A stretch of DNA of 21,950 nt from CAIKBL01 sp043734785 (GCA_043734785.1 JAYTEX010000104.1:1-21950); one strand, 5' to 3'; numbered from the stretch's first letter, positions 1 to 7,330 are shown. Notes: generated by a model from the letters alone, not told the origin. Program-made: numbers and translations.

Positions 1-5
1 TAAAT

Positions 6-82
6 TGGTGGCTACGGGTGGACTCGAACCACCGACCTCAGCATTATGAGTGCCGCGCTCTAACCAGCTGAGCTACGTAGCC
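6..82 (-). tRNA. Elongator tRNA-Met (anticodon CAT)
   Basis: Read on the minus strand, this 77-base segment folds into a complete cloverleaf. The acceptor arm GGCTACG pairs with CGTAGCC, the D arm is GCTC/GAGC, the anticodon loop CTCATAA sits on a 5-bp stem, the TTCGAGT T-loop is present, and the 3' CCA is encoded. A CAT anticodon could be initiator Met, elongator Met or lysidine-modified Ile. The GGCTACGTAGCTCAG start matches the elongator tRNA-Met pattern of E. coli and has a paired first base, unlike initiator tRNA. It lies downstream of crp on the same strand. I see no clear promoter of its own. Confidence 0.96.
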
Positions 83-251
83 ATCTTTGTAACGCTTGAT
101 TGCCGCCAACGTCCCGTGGGGTGGAACGGATGGCTGGCCCGGGTGCGCAGTTGGATCGCGATGCTGTGCGCCTCGCGCGGTGCCCTCATTGCGGGGAACC
201 TTGTTGCTGTCAGCCCGTGTGCTTGAGGCGGGCGATTGTCACGTAATGGGG

Positions 252-270
252 GACAGAATTCAAATCTGTC
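252..270 (-). terminator. Small hairpin after crp, possible terminator
   Basis: GACAGA (252-257) and TCTGTC (265-270) form a perfect 6-bp stem with a 7-base loop, 10 bases past the crp stop codon. No run of T follows on the minus strand, so it is not a classical intrinsic terminator. It could be a weak or Rho-assisted stop between crp and the tRNA. The rest of 83-280 shows nothing I can identify. Confidence 0.3.
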
Positions 271-280
271 ACCACGATGA

Positions 281-955
281 TCAGCGCACGCCGAATACGA
301 CGATGGTCTTACCGCTTACGCTCAACAGGTGCTGTTCTTCGAGGTTCTTCAAGACCCGGCCGACCATCTCACGCGAGCAGCCCACAATCCGGCCGAGTTC
401 CTGGCGGGTGATGCGGATTTGCATGCCATCCGGATGCGTCATCGCATCAGGTTCCTTGCAAAGGTCTAGTAGGGAGCGCGCCACCCGCCCTGACACATCC
501 ATGAAGGCCAAGTCTCCGACTTTGCGGTTCATGCGCCGCAAGCGAGTCGCGAGTTGGGACGCCATCGCGAATAAAAGATCGGGGAAGACCGCGGGAATAC
601 TTTTGAGCTTTTCGTAGCCGATCTGGGCTATCTCGCACTGGTTTTTGGCGCGTACCAGCGCGCTGCGATTCGTGTGTTCATTGAACAGGCCGATTTCGCC
701 GAAGAAATCGCCGGGATTGAGGTAGGCGAGCACCAGTTCTCGGCCTTCATCGTCTTCCAGCAGGACCGTCACGGAGCCCTTCACCACATAGTAGAGATCG
801 TGGGACGGATCGCCCTGGCGGATGATGGTGCTCTTGGCCGGGATGGTCTTGCGATGGCAGTGTTCGAGGAAGCGTTGGATTGCGTCGTCGGTGTGCGGGA
901 GCTTGATTGGCCCGAAAGTGATCTTCCCCATGCCACCGCCCAAGGTCGTTGCCAT
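281..955 (-). CDS. crp: Crp/Vfr-type cyclic-nucleotide-responsive regulator
   Basis: This is a global transcription regulator of the CRP family, 224 residues, slightly longer than E. coli Crp (210). It has an N-terminal cyclic-nucleotide-binding beta-roll (about 35-125), a dimerisation helix (about 125-150) and a C-terminal winged helix whose recognition region, ITRQELGRIVGCSRE, is almost identical to E. coli Crp and Pseudomonas Vfr. The phosphate-pocket residues G86, E87, R97 and S98 are present. By ungapped alignment, the positions equal to E. coli T127 and S128, which contact the adenine, are M142 and N143 here. That is unusual and leaves ligand preference open. The start at 955 is supported by GGGAG seven bases upstream. 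The gene is divergent from the OsmC-family gene, as crp and yhfA are in E. coli. Confidence 0.95.
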   Translation of the reverse strand: MATTLGGGMGKITFGPIKLPHTDDAIQRFLEHCHRKTIPAKSTIIRQGDPSHDLYYVVKGSVTVLLEDDEGRELVLAYLNPGDFFGEIGLFNEHTNRSALVRAKNQCEIAQIGYEKLKSIPAVFPDLLFAMASQLATRLRRMNRKVGDLAFMDVSGRVARSLLDLCKEPDAMTHPDGMQIRITRQELGRIVGCSREMVGRVLKNLEEQHLLSVSGKTIVVFGVR

Positions 956-1042
956 ACGCGATCTCCCGTCCTTCAGCTTTCGTAGACTTTAATTACATTG
1001 ATTTAGACAAAACCAGTGTAACACGCGAACTCTATTCGTCTT

Positions 1043-1051
1043 TGGTATAGA
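1043..1051 (+). promoter_or_regulatory. Possible extended -10 promoter for the OsmC-family gene
   Basis: TGG followed by TATAGA gives an extended -10 element (TG-N-TATAnT-like) about 55 bases before the start codon at 1105. No good -35 is visible, as is common for extended -10 promoters. A similar element on the other strand (TGTTACACT) could serve crp. I see no clear TGTGA-N6-TCACA Crp site in 956-1104. Confidence 0.25.
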
Positions 1052-1104
1052 TGACTAGTAAAGTACCGGCCCGCTGGCCAGTACACTCCGTTAGGACCTA
1101 AGGC

Positions 1105-1521
1105 ATGAAAGCAATTATCAAGTGGGTCGACGGGGTCTCCTTCGTCGGCGAGAGTGAATCCGGTCATGCCGTGGTGCTGGATGGTCCGCCGACCGCTGGC
1201 GGGCGCAACATTGGTATCCGACCGATGGAATTGGTGCTCATCGGAATGGGCGCCTGCAGCGCGTTCGATGTCGTCTCGATCCTGACCAAGGGCCGCCATG
1301 ATCTGGTGGACTGTCAGGCCGAACTGAACGCGGAACGGGCCGAGGAGGACCCGAAAGTCTTCACCCGCATCCATGTGCACTACAGGGTCACCGGTCGCGG
1401 CCTCAAGGTCAGTGCGGTCGAGCGCGCGATTCAACTTTCTGCGAAAAAGTACTGTTCGGCCTCAATCATGCTTGGCAAGACCGCCGAGATCACGCACGAT
1501 TTCGAGCTTATCGAGGCGTAG
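1105..1521 (+). CDS. yhfA: OsmC/Ohr-family redox protein, YhfA-like
   Basis: A small soluble OsmC-fold protein of 138 residues, close in length to E. coli YhfA (134). OsmC/Ohr proteins are thiol-dependent peroxidases. The two cysteines expected of the active site are visible at C51 (in GMGACSAFDV) and C117 (in KKYCSAS), with the GxxPxELxLxxxGAC-like lead-in at about 37-51. The physiological substrate of the YhfA branch is not settled, so peroxidase activity is inferred from the fold. The start is supported by TAGGA eight bases upstream. Its place divergent from crp supports the YhfA assignment over OsmC proper. Confidence 0.88.
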   Translation: MKAIIKWVDGVSFVGESESGHAVVLDGPPTAGGRNIGIRPMELVLIGMGACSAFDVVSILTKGRHDLVDCQAELNAERAEEDPKVFTRIHVHYRVTGRGLKVSAVERAIQLSAKKYCSASIMLGKTAEITHDFELIEA

Positions 1522-1573
1522 TCAGGGTGCTTCCCGGGCGTGCACAGCAGTCACTTCGACCCGCCGCCGCGTA

Positions 1574-2323
1574 TCAATTTAGCGGCTTATAATTTTCGGG
1601 AGTCGAGTGTGCGATCACGCGCAGGAACGCCTGTTCGAGGTCCTGGCCTGGCGCGCGCTCGCGCAGGGCCTCCAACGGACCATCGAAGGCGATCCTGGAT
1701 GCATGCAGGATCACGACACGGTCACATAACTCGCCGATGTCGTGCAAGGCATGCGAACTGAACAGAATCGTCGTGCCCGCCGCCTGGGCCGCGCGCAGCC
1801 GTGCACAGCACCTGCGATGGGCCAAGGGATCCAGGCCACTCATCGGCTCGTCGAGAATCAAGAACTCACGGCGCGCGAGCAGACAGGCGATCAGTCCGAG
1901 CTTCTGCGCCATGCCCTTCGAATAATCCCGGACCCGCCGCGCGAGGGCGGCGGGATCGAGCTCGAGTTGCCGGCATTCCGCCATCGCGGCCGGTTCGTCA
2001 TAGTCAATCCCGTGTTGCAGTAACAGCGTTTTCAGCAGTTCCGCGCCGGTCAAGTAATGTGGCGGCACGAAGCGTTCTGGCAGGTAGGCCAGGCCTTGAC
2101 GTGCGCCCGGGAGGTGTGCCGGCAACCCGCTGAGTGTTATGTCACCGCTATTTGGCGCGATCAAATCGAGCGCCAGTCGCAGCAGGGTAGATTTGCCGGC
2201 GCCGTTCAGGCCAAGCAACGCGGTGGCGGTACCCCGTAGAATTTCCAACGTGATATCGATCAACACCGGCGCTCGACCGTAGGCCTTGGTCACTGCGGCA
2301 TAGCGCAGCAGCGGTGCGCTCAA
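1574..2323 (-). CDS. ABC transporter ATPase next to the pilin gene
   Basis: A 249-residue nucleotide-binding subunit of an ABC-2-type transporter. Visible motifs: Walker A GLNGAGKST (38-46), signature YSKGMAQ (134-140), Walker B FLILDEP (154-160), D-loop SGLD (162-165) and switch His191. The Q-loop area reads YLPER, as is usual in the ABC-2/drug-export branch. The likely start is TTG (2321-2323), because an in-frame TAG lies just upstream and no ATG fits. The gene lies 39 bases after the pilin gene, in the same direction. Its natural partner is the permease at 4007-4780, which lacks an ATPase beside it. This split resembles M. xanthus pilH/pilI, ABC genes needed for pilus formation. Cargo unknown. 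Confidence 0.9.
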   Translation of the reverse strand: MSAPLLRYAAVTKAYGRAPVLIDITLEILRGTATALLGLNGAGKSTLLRLALDLIAPNSGDITLSGLPAHLPGARQGLAYLPERFVPPHYLTGAELLKTLLLQHGIDYDEPAAMAECRQLELDPAALARRVRDYSKGMAQKLGLIACLLARREFLILDEPMSGLDPLAHRRCCARLRAAQAAGTTILFSSHALHDIGELCDRVVILHASRIAFDGPLEALRERAPGQDLEQAFLRVIAHSTPENYKPLN

Positions 2324-2362
2324 AGCGGGCTACGCCGCATGTCGCGAGCCCGGATCGCGTGC

Positions 2363-3061
2363 TCAGTACAAATAGACGGCGTTGCAGATTTCTTCGTTGC
2401 CGGCGATATTCCAGATGGGTGGCGTCTTGGTGGCATCGACACAATCGTCGCTCGATTGACCCGCTGCGCCAAAGGTCGCACCACTGGTGAGTGCGTGGCG
2501 TAATACGCCCGAGAACGGCAGCCCGTCGTCCACTTTCAGATCGAGCTCGCGCATCACGTTCACCGGGATGCCTAGGCCGAGCGTCAGGTTCAAGCGTTCG
2601 GCAGGCGACGGGTCCGCGTCTTTGTAGTCATTCGAGCGAAACAACACCAAAAAGCCGTTGAAGGCGTTGCGTGGCGCCTTGTTGGTATCGGTCGCATCCG
2701 GCGCTTTGTCGCCCCCGACATAGGCACCTTGGATAAAACCGGCCTTGGAAAGCTGCTCCCACAGGGCCAGTGCCTCAGGCCAGACACCATTAAGCCGCCC
2801 ATTGCCGTCGCCACCCGTCGTCACGCCCGGTATCGCTTGTGCGGCGTTGATCGCAGGCCAATCCCCGGGCACTTGCCGGAAGCGATCGACAAACCCGTAA
2901 TAAGCGGCCTGCACGCCCGAGTTCTGATCGGCGATGTTGCGCACGCGCGCACTGGTGATCAATTCCTGGCCCTTCAAGATGCCACCTAGCAGCAGGCCGA
3001 TGATGACCAGCACGATGGCGATTTCGACCAGGGTGAAGCCTTGTTGTTTTCGAATAGACAT
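2363..3061 (-). CDS. Type IV prepilin, candidate main pilin
   Basis: A 232-residue prepilin. A short basic leader (MSIRKQQG) ends in Gly8, followed by F-T-L-V-E with the conserved Glu at +5 and a long hydrophobic helix (about 9-35), as required for prepilin peptidase processing and filament assembly. The globular part is Gly/Asp-rich and ends with a cysteine pair (C207 and C226), probably the disulfide-closed D-region loop. Of the three prepilin-like genes here it is the one closest in size and form to a structural subunit, and the only one with its own 168-bp promoter region. It does not resemble Vibrio MshA outside the N-terminus. Whether it is the major pilin is inference. The ABC ATPase gene follows 39 bases downstream. 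Confidence 0.93.
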   Translation of the reverse strand: MSIRKQQGFTLVEIAIVLVIIGLLLGGILKGQELITSARVRNIADQNSGVQAAYYGFVDRFRQVPGDWPAINAAQAIPGVTTGGDGNGRLNGVWPEALALWEQLSKAGFIQGAYVGGDKAPDATDTNKAPRNAFNGFLVLFRSNDYKDADPSPAERLNLTLGLGIPVNVMRELDLKVDDGLPFSGVLRHALTSGATFGAAGQSSDDCVDATKTPPIWNIAGNEEICNAVYLY

Positions 3062-3108
3062 GGTGCGCGCTCTAAAAATGGAGTTTCTGTTTCCTCAACC
3101 AAACTCGC

Positions 3109-3124
3109 TGCAGGATTCGGACCA
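3109..3124 (-). promoter_or_regulatory. Candidate sigma-54 promoter (-24/-12) of the pilin gene
   Basis: On the minus strand the segment reads TGGTCCGAATCCTGCA against the sigma-54 consensus TGGCACG-N4-TTGCA. The invariant GG (3122-3123) and GC (3110-3111) are exactly 10 bases apart, and 9 of 12 consensus positions match. The predicted start of transcription is near 3098, giving a leader of about 37 bases. A sigma-54 activator with a GAYTGA loop is encoded at 19085-20545, and sigma-54 control of pilin genes is established for PilR systems. Confidence 0.55.
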
Positions 3125-3195
3125 GAGCAAGCGCTGTTGATTCGCTTCGTAATTAAATGCCGCCTCGGTCGCGATCTGTCGTCGAATGGTCAATT

Positions 3196-3216
3196 CTGTT
3201 GAGAAAATGACAACAG
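3196..3216. promoter_or_regulatory. Inverted repeat, possible upstream activator site of the pilin promoter
   Basis: CTGTTG (3196-3201) and CAACAG (3211-3216) form a perfect 6-bp inverted repeat with a 9-base spacer. It lies about 98-118 bases upstream of the start of transcription predicted from the sigma-54 element, the usual distance for enhancer-type activator sites. A third CTGTTG half site is at 3134-3139. It could instead be a weak hairpin ending the upstream gene (stop at 3230), but no T-run follows. Confidence 0.35.
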
Positions 3217-3229
3217 CCTAGACAATCAC

Positions 3230-4003
3230 TCAGTATTTGACCGTTTCCGCCCCGCCCGTCAGGGCACTGGATGACTGGGTTGCTTCGGTGCGGGCCGCTT
3301 CCTCCAGCGCCCGCAGCCGCTGCATGAGCAGGCGTTGTTCATGAGGGTCGGCGATCTGTCCGCTCGCCAACAACCCGCCGAGGAGAATCTTCGCCGCTTC
3401 GAGCTCGCCCATGTCTTCGAGTACAAAAATCTCCAGCTGGCGTGCCCAATGCGGAATTTCCGGGGTGGCGGCCCCGGCGAGCGTGCGCGCGAACTCGAGC
3501 GCCAGTGCCTTGTCGCGCAGCCGATGGCGCGCCACATACACCGCATGCGCGAGCCAGGGCCAGCGTCGTGCCGGATCCTCGGCAAAGGCACGCTGCACGA
3601 AGTCGAGCATTTGGCGAGTGCGCGTGTGATCCGGGATGTCGGCGTAGAGCCGACTCGCGGCGAGCAACGGATATTGCGCGCGTGGATCGAGACGCAGACA
3701 CAGTGCTAACCAGGCGATCACCCGGCCGTAATCAAGGTCACGCAGCGCGATCTCGGTGCCCGCCTGGGTATCGAAGGCCTGCAGCCACAGCATGTAGAAT
3801 TTGGCCAGTGCGATCGGATCGCCGAGCGCTTGCGCGCGTGCGATGGCGAGCGTGGGCGGCGCGGGCAACGTGTGCGCGACGACCGGCACGCTCGGGTGCT
3901 GCGCGCGCCAGGTCACGTGCAGGGCGAGTAATGCCGCGAGTGCTAGCCAGCCTCCAAGCCCAAGGTGCCGCCAGGATCGATGATCGGCCTGGCGACCCCC
4001 CAT
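3230..4003 (-). CDS. Membrane-anchored helical-repeat protein between ABC permease and pilin
   Basis: I do not recognise a named family. The 257-residue product has a basic N-terminus, one membrane segment (about 14-32), then a mostly alpha-helical soluble part with TPR-like spacing, for example around 95-130, 150-175 and 185-235. This suggests a periplasmic or cytoplasmic scaffold held at the inner membrane. It starts 3 bases after the permease stop codon, so the two are surely co-transcribed and translationally coupled. By position it could play the accessory role that PilG has beside PilH/PilI in M. xanthus. That is inference from context, not sequence similarity I can show. Confidence 0.82.
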   Translation of the reverse strand: MGGRQADHRSWRHLGLGGWLALAALLALHVTWRAQHPSVPVVAHTLPAPPTLAIARAQALGDPIALAKFYMLWLQAFDTQAGTEIALRDLDYGRVIAWLALCLRLDPRAQYPLLAASRLYADIPDHTRTRQMLDFVQRAFAEDPARRWPWLAHAVYVARHRLRDKALALEFARTLAGAATPEIPHWARQLEIFVLEDMGELEAAKILLGGLLASGQIADPHEQRLLMQRLRALEEAARTEATQSSSALTGGAETVKY

Positions 4004-4006
4004 GAA

Positions 4007-4780
4007 TCAGAAATTCCGGCGCTGCAAGTCGAGCATGCCGACGACCAGCAGCAGACCCCCATAGAGCAGTGTTTCCGTCACCACGAACTGCAGATCTGCA
4101 CGACTCGGCGGCGCATCGATCAACCAGGCACTTTGCGTATATCGCGCGAGATCGGGCAGGCAATAGCTGAAGCTTTGTACACTCCATGCGAGCGCGCGTT
4201 GCATAAGCGTGACCGGTGCGAGTAGCGCATCCCGACTCAGCAGCACCACCGCCTGCATGGCACGACTCAGCAAGTAGAAGCCGCTAACCGCGCAGAAAGC
4301 GAGTGTGACGTGCGCGAGACTGAGCGCGGCCGTAAGCGCCGCCGCGCTCACCAACATCAGTTCACAGGCAAGCGTGAACCCCCACGCGAGCGCCACCGCC
4401 GGCGGGCTTATCAGGCATAACGGCAAACAGGCTACTGTGGCGGCAAGCATGCTCGCGCACCCATAACCCGTGAACTTGGCCGCCACCCACAGGCGCCGGT
4501 CGAGCGGGCGCGACAACATGAGGTCTAGAAAATGGTCGTCCAGATCGCGCACGGTGTTCACCATCACGAGCAGACTTAAAGCCGCCACCAACCCGAGGCG
4601 CACGCTGGCGGCGTAGCACACCACCCGGTACGCCGCGCTTTCGGTGACTGCGAGGCTGGCCGCAAATTCGGCAAGCGCGTAGGCCCCCACCACTACGCCG
4701 AAGACCAGCCAAGGCCAGCGCGTGCGCCACAGTTCATAGGCGGTAAGGGAAACCAGGCTGTTAAACTGCTGCCATTGCAC
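4007..4780 (-). CDS. ABC-2-type transporter permease
   Basis: A 257-residue integral membrane protein with about six hydrophobic segments, the size of a standard ABC-2 permease. The first loop contains DHFLDLMLSRPLDRRLWVAAK, the Asp/Leu-Arg-Pro coupling-helix type sequence found in permeases of this class. It lacks an adjacent ATPase gene. The ATPase at 1574-2323, two genes downstream in the same direction, is the likely partner. No Shine-Dalgarno is visible before the start codon. A TACAAT -10 box (4787-4792) would place transcription start at or next to the ATG, so a leaderless mRNA is possible. The gene is divergent from the histidine kinase, with 37 bases between them. Confidence 0.86.
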   Translation of the reverse strand: MQWQQFNSLVSLTAYELWRTRWPWLVFGVVVGAYALAEFAASLAVTESAAYRVVCYAASVRLGLVAALSLLVMVNTVRDLDDHFLDLMLSRPLDRRLWVAAKFTGYGCASMLAATVACLPLCLISPPAVALAWGFTLACELMLVSAAALTAALSLAHVTLAFCAVSGFYLLSRAMQAVVLLSRDALLAPVTLMQRALAWSVQSFSYCLPDLARYTQSAWLIDAPPSRADLQFVVTETLLYGGLLLVVGMLDLQRRNF

Positions 4781-4817
4781 GGTTTGATTGTAAGTCGCTA
4801 CTCGAGATCAAGACACC

Positions 4818-6512
4818 ATGCGGACACTGTTTGACGTTTCTGTTCTGCTCGATCCTCGGCGCGACCACTGGGTGCTTGCGCTGATGTTGTTGGTTCTGCA
4901 CGCGGCTTTGCAGCTTGAGATGGTGAGTCCGTTGGCACGCGCACTGATGACAGCCCACCTGGGCTTGTTCTTCCTCTGGCAACCCATCTGGCAACGCGAA
5001 CAGCGTCTGGACTGGTCGGCAGTGGCTTTGATTCTGGTATTCGCGGCCACCTTTGTTGGGACCCTTAGCGCGTGGTGGTTATTCGCCTGGTTGATCCTGT
5101 TGATTGGCATTGTGACCGGGCGCGCGCGCGCCGTGCGCCGCGAACGTATCACTTATATGTTGACCTTGGCGTGCCTCGTCTGCGAGCTGCTGATCAATGT
5201 GGTGCCACTGCTGTTCGCGACCGGCGCAATCGAACCTGCGGTGCGTTATGTTTTTAACTATGGTCTGTATGGGGTGCCGTTGGTGATCGGATGCATTCCC
5301 GTCGCGAGCGGCGCGCGCCAGACTTATCCGATCGATTTTTTTCGCGGCATCATTGTGGCTCTGCTAACAGCCTTGCTGGCGCTCGGTAGTGTGCTCATGA
5401 CGCTCCGGCAGGCGCTCGATTATCCGAGCGCGTTGTTCTTCTCTCTGCTCGCAGTGGCGAGTTTTCTGGTGTTCATCAGCTGGCTCGTGACACCGGCCAC
5501 CGGCACGGGTCTTGGTGCGCTGTGGGAGAAGTCGGTGCTGAATATCGGCACGCCGTTCGAGGCGTGGATGGCAAGCTTGGCCGATCTCGCCGCGCGCATT
5601 CACGTGCCGGATGAATTTCTACACGCGGCGCTGGATGAATTGGTCGCGACCCCGTGGGTGGCGGGCGCGTGCTGGGAAGATGCCACGGGTGCGCACCAGA
5701 GCGGGATCGCTACCGAACGCCGCACCCGCATTGAAACTGCACTGCTGAGCGTGACCTTGTTCCTCGATCGTCCCCCCGGGCCTACACTGCTGCTGCATTG
5801 CCGGCTTTTGATCGAAACCTTGAGCTATTTCCATGCCGCCAAACAGCGCGCACAGGAGCAGGCGCACCAAGCCCATCTGCAGGCGATCTATGCGACGGGT
5901 GCGCGGTTGACTCACGACATCAAGAACCTTTTGCAGTCTCTCAAGCTGCTCGCCACCGCGACCACCCGCGTGGGGCAAGAGGAGCAGTCCCTGCAACTGC
6001 TGCAACGCCAACTGCCCCTTATCGCGAATCGCTTGCAGACGGCGCTCGATAAACTCAACCGACCGACCGAGGAAACGGGCGAGCACCAGGCGCTGGCCCA
6101 CTGGTGGGCGCAGTTCTGTGCCCGCCATGCCAGTAGCGGTATCACGCTGTCGGCGCAGATTGACGACGGCGAACTGCCGGTGCCCGGTGAGTGTTTCGAC
6201 AGTGTGCTCGAGAACTTACTCGAGAACGCGCGCGACAAGGCCGCCGGTGACGAGACCATTGCGCTCGCTGTTGAACTCGTGAGCCAACGCGATCAGGTTC
6301 GCATCACGGTCGCCGACACGGGCGCGCCGCTGCCTACGGCGGTGCTGGCGTTGCTGTTTCGCCAAGTGGTGCCCTCACGTAATGGTCTGGGGGTGGGTCT
6401 GTATCAGGCAGCGCAACTCGCGGCGCGGGTTGGCTTTGCGTTGCGACTCGTGGCCAATCGACAAGGCGAGGTGCGCTTCGAGGTGAGCAATCAGACTAAT
6501 GCGGCTATTTGA
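4818..6512 (+). CDS. Multi-pass membrane sensor histidine kinase, PrsK-like
   Basis: A 564-residue sensor kinase. Residues about 17-225 hold some seven membrane segments. About 235-345 is a soluble linker that could be GAF-like. The phospho-acceptor helix contains H366 in RLTHDIKNLLQSL, the HDxKN form seen in PrsK-type kinases rather than the HExRNPL form of PilS. The ATP-binding domain has an N-box (LENLLENARDK, 464-474), G1 (VADTG, 498-502) and G2 (GLGVGLY, 523-529). It is the only plus-strand gene within the pilus region and ends 11 bases from the convergent pilin gene. The sigma-54 response regulator at the other end of the pilus cluster is its probable partner. The stimulus cannot be read from sequence. 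Confidence 0.9.
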   Translation: MRTLFDVSVLLDPRRDHWVLALMLLVLHAALQLEMVSPLARALMTAHLGLFFLWQPIWQREQRLDWSAVALILVFAATFVGTLSAWWLFAWLILLIGIVTGRARAVRRERITYMLTLACLVCELLINVVPLLFATGAIEPAVRYVFNYGLYGVPLVIGCIPVASGARQTYPIDFFRGIIVALLTALLALGSVLMTLRQALDYPSALFFSLLAVASFLVFISWLVTPATGTGLGALWEKSVLNIGTPFEAWMASLADLAARIHVPDEFLHAALDELVATPWVAGACWEDATGAHQSGIATERRTRIETALLSVTLFLDRPPGPTLLLHCRLLIETLSYFHAAKQRAQEQAHQAHLQAIYATGARLTHDIKNLLQSLKLLATATTRVGQEEQSLQLLQRQLPLIANRLQTALDKLNRPTEETGEHQALAHWWAQFCARHASSGITLSAQIDDGELPVPGECFDSVLENLLENARDKAAGDETIALAVELVSQRDQVRITVADTGAPLPTAVLALLFRQVVPSRNGLGVGLYQAAQLAARVGFALRLVANRQGEVRFEVSNQTNAAI

Positions 6513-6536
6513 ACGCTCACGGACTACGGTAGCCGC
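6501..6536. repeat. Inverted repeat at convergent gene ends
   Basis: GCGGCTA (6501-6507) and TAGCCGC (6530-6536) are perfect 7-bp inverted arms with a 22-base spacer. The arms lie in the last codons of the kinase gene and of the convergent prepilin gene, so the stem would form in both transcripts. It could be a two-way terminator or a protective 3' stem. No T-run follows on either strand. Confidence 0.3.
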
Positions 6537-7330
6537 CCGGCGCTGACCATGCGACCGTTCAGGATCGTCGGCGCTAGCCATACGACGATATCGTCGTACT
6601 CGCATAGTGGGGTGGATTCCGTTTCGTTATCCGCACACCCACTGCTGCCGCGCGAATAGCCGCGGGACATGAAGATGAGGTCGTTATCAGCGTTTTCCAA
6701 TTCATCGGCGCCGCCAGGATCCGGCAGGTCGACGCCATTGATAGTCTGCGCGCCAAAACCGTTGCGGCCGTGCGAAATCACCACGGCCGGCAGGTACTGT
6801 GCGTATCCATCAAGCAGATGCTTGCTTTCCTGAGTGCCGCTCGTTGCTGGATTATCGCCGCGACTTTGCACGCGCAAAGATCCTTTTGAACAAAGGTCGA
6901 AATGTTTCGGCGACACACTATTGCCATTACAAAGGCCATCGATATCAGGACTCGTGAATGCCGGACTGGCGACTGCGTAGGTAAAGCGGTTGCCCCAGGC
7001 ATCGCCTTGTGCGATGCCGAGTTCGCTCCACGGTAGAAAGCCCACGGGTTGATCGCACGTCGCCGGGACTGGAACAGTTTCGTCGTATATCGGATCAGAG
7101 TGGCCATCGCCATTTTTGTCCGGACACGGCAGGCGACGATTGGTCAGTGCGTAGCCATAGAGCGCGTCCACAATCTGGTTCAAGGCATCTTGTGTCTGCC
7201 GGCGATCGCGGGCTTCAAGTTGCGTCTCCAGCGGCCCGAACAAGCCCGCAATCATCAGACCCAGGATGAACAGTACCACCGTGATTTCGAGCAAGGTGAA
7301 GCCACGGGCGAGGGGCTTATTTATCTTCAT
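6524..7330 (-). CDS. Large prepilin-like protein (minor pilin), paralogue of the next gene upstream
   Basis: The true start is most likely the ATG at 7328-7330, giving 268 residues. It yields a proper prepilin leader, MKINKPLARG, cut before F-T-L-L-E with Glu at +5, followed by a hydrophobic helix. A longer reading to 7420 lacks this form. The start lies inside the upstream gene, overlapping its stop by 14 bases, so translation is probably coupled. After the pilin helix comes RLPCPD, a cysteine-rich stretch, then VGFLPWSELG and DAWGNRFTYAVAS. The same ordered block occurs in the 610-residue neighbour. There are seven cysteines after the helix. It is probably a minor or tip pilin. Confidence 0.88.
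   Translation of the reverse strand: MKINKPLARGFTLLEITVVLFILGLMIAGLFGPLETQLEARDRRQTQDALNQIVDALYGYALTNRRLPCPDKNGDGHSDPIYDETVPVPATCDQPVGFLPWSELGIAQGDAWGNRFTYAVASPAFTSPDIDGLCNGNSVSPKHFDLCSKGSLRVQSRGDNPATSGTQESKHLLDGYAQYLPAVVISHGRNGFGAQTINGVDLPDPGGADELENADNDLIFMSRGYSRGSSGCADNETESTPLCEYDDIVVWLAPTILNGRMVSAGRLP

Noticed and set aside
1105..1521. Minus-strand frame 1003-1434 opposite the OsmC-family gene
   Set aside because: It is antisense to a clear OsmC protein and has no family features of its own.
3442..4005. Long plus-strand open frames over the helical-repeat gene
   Set aside because: They are Arg/Ala-rich shadow frames caused by high GC. The minus-strand gene has a membrane segment, coupling to the permease and normal composition.
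4755..4772. GG-N10-GC on the plus strand before the kinase as a sigma-54 promoter
   Set aside because: Only the GG and GC cores match; the flanking consensus bases are mostly absent, so chance is more likely.
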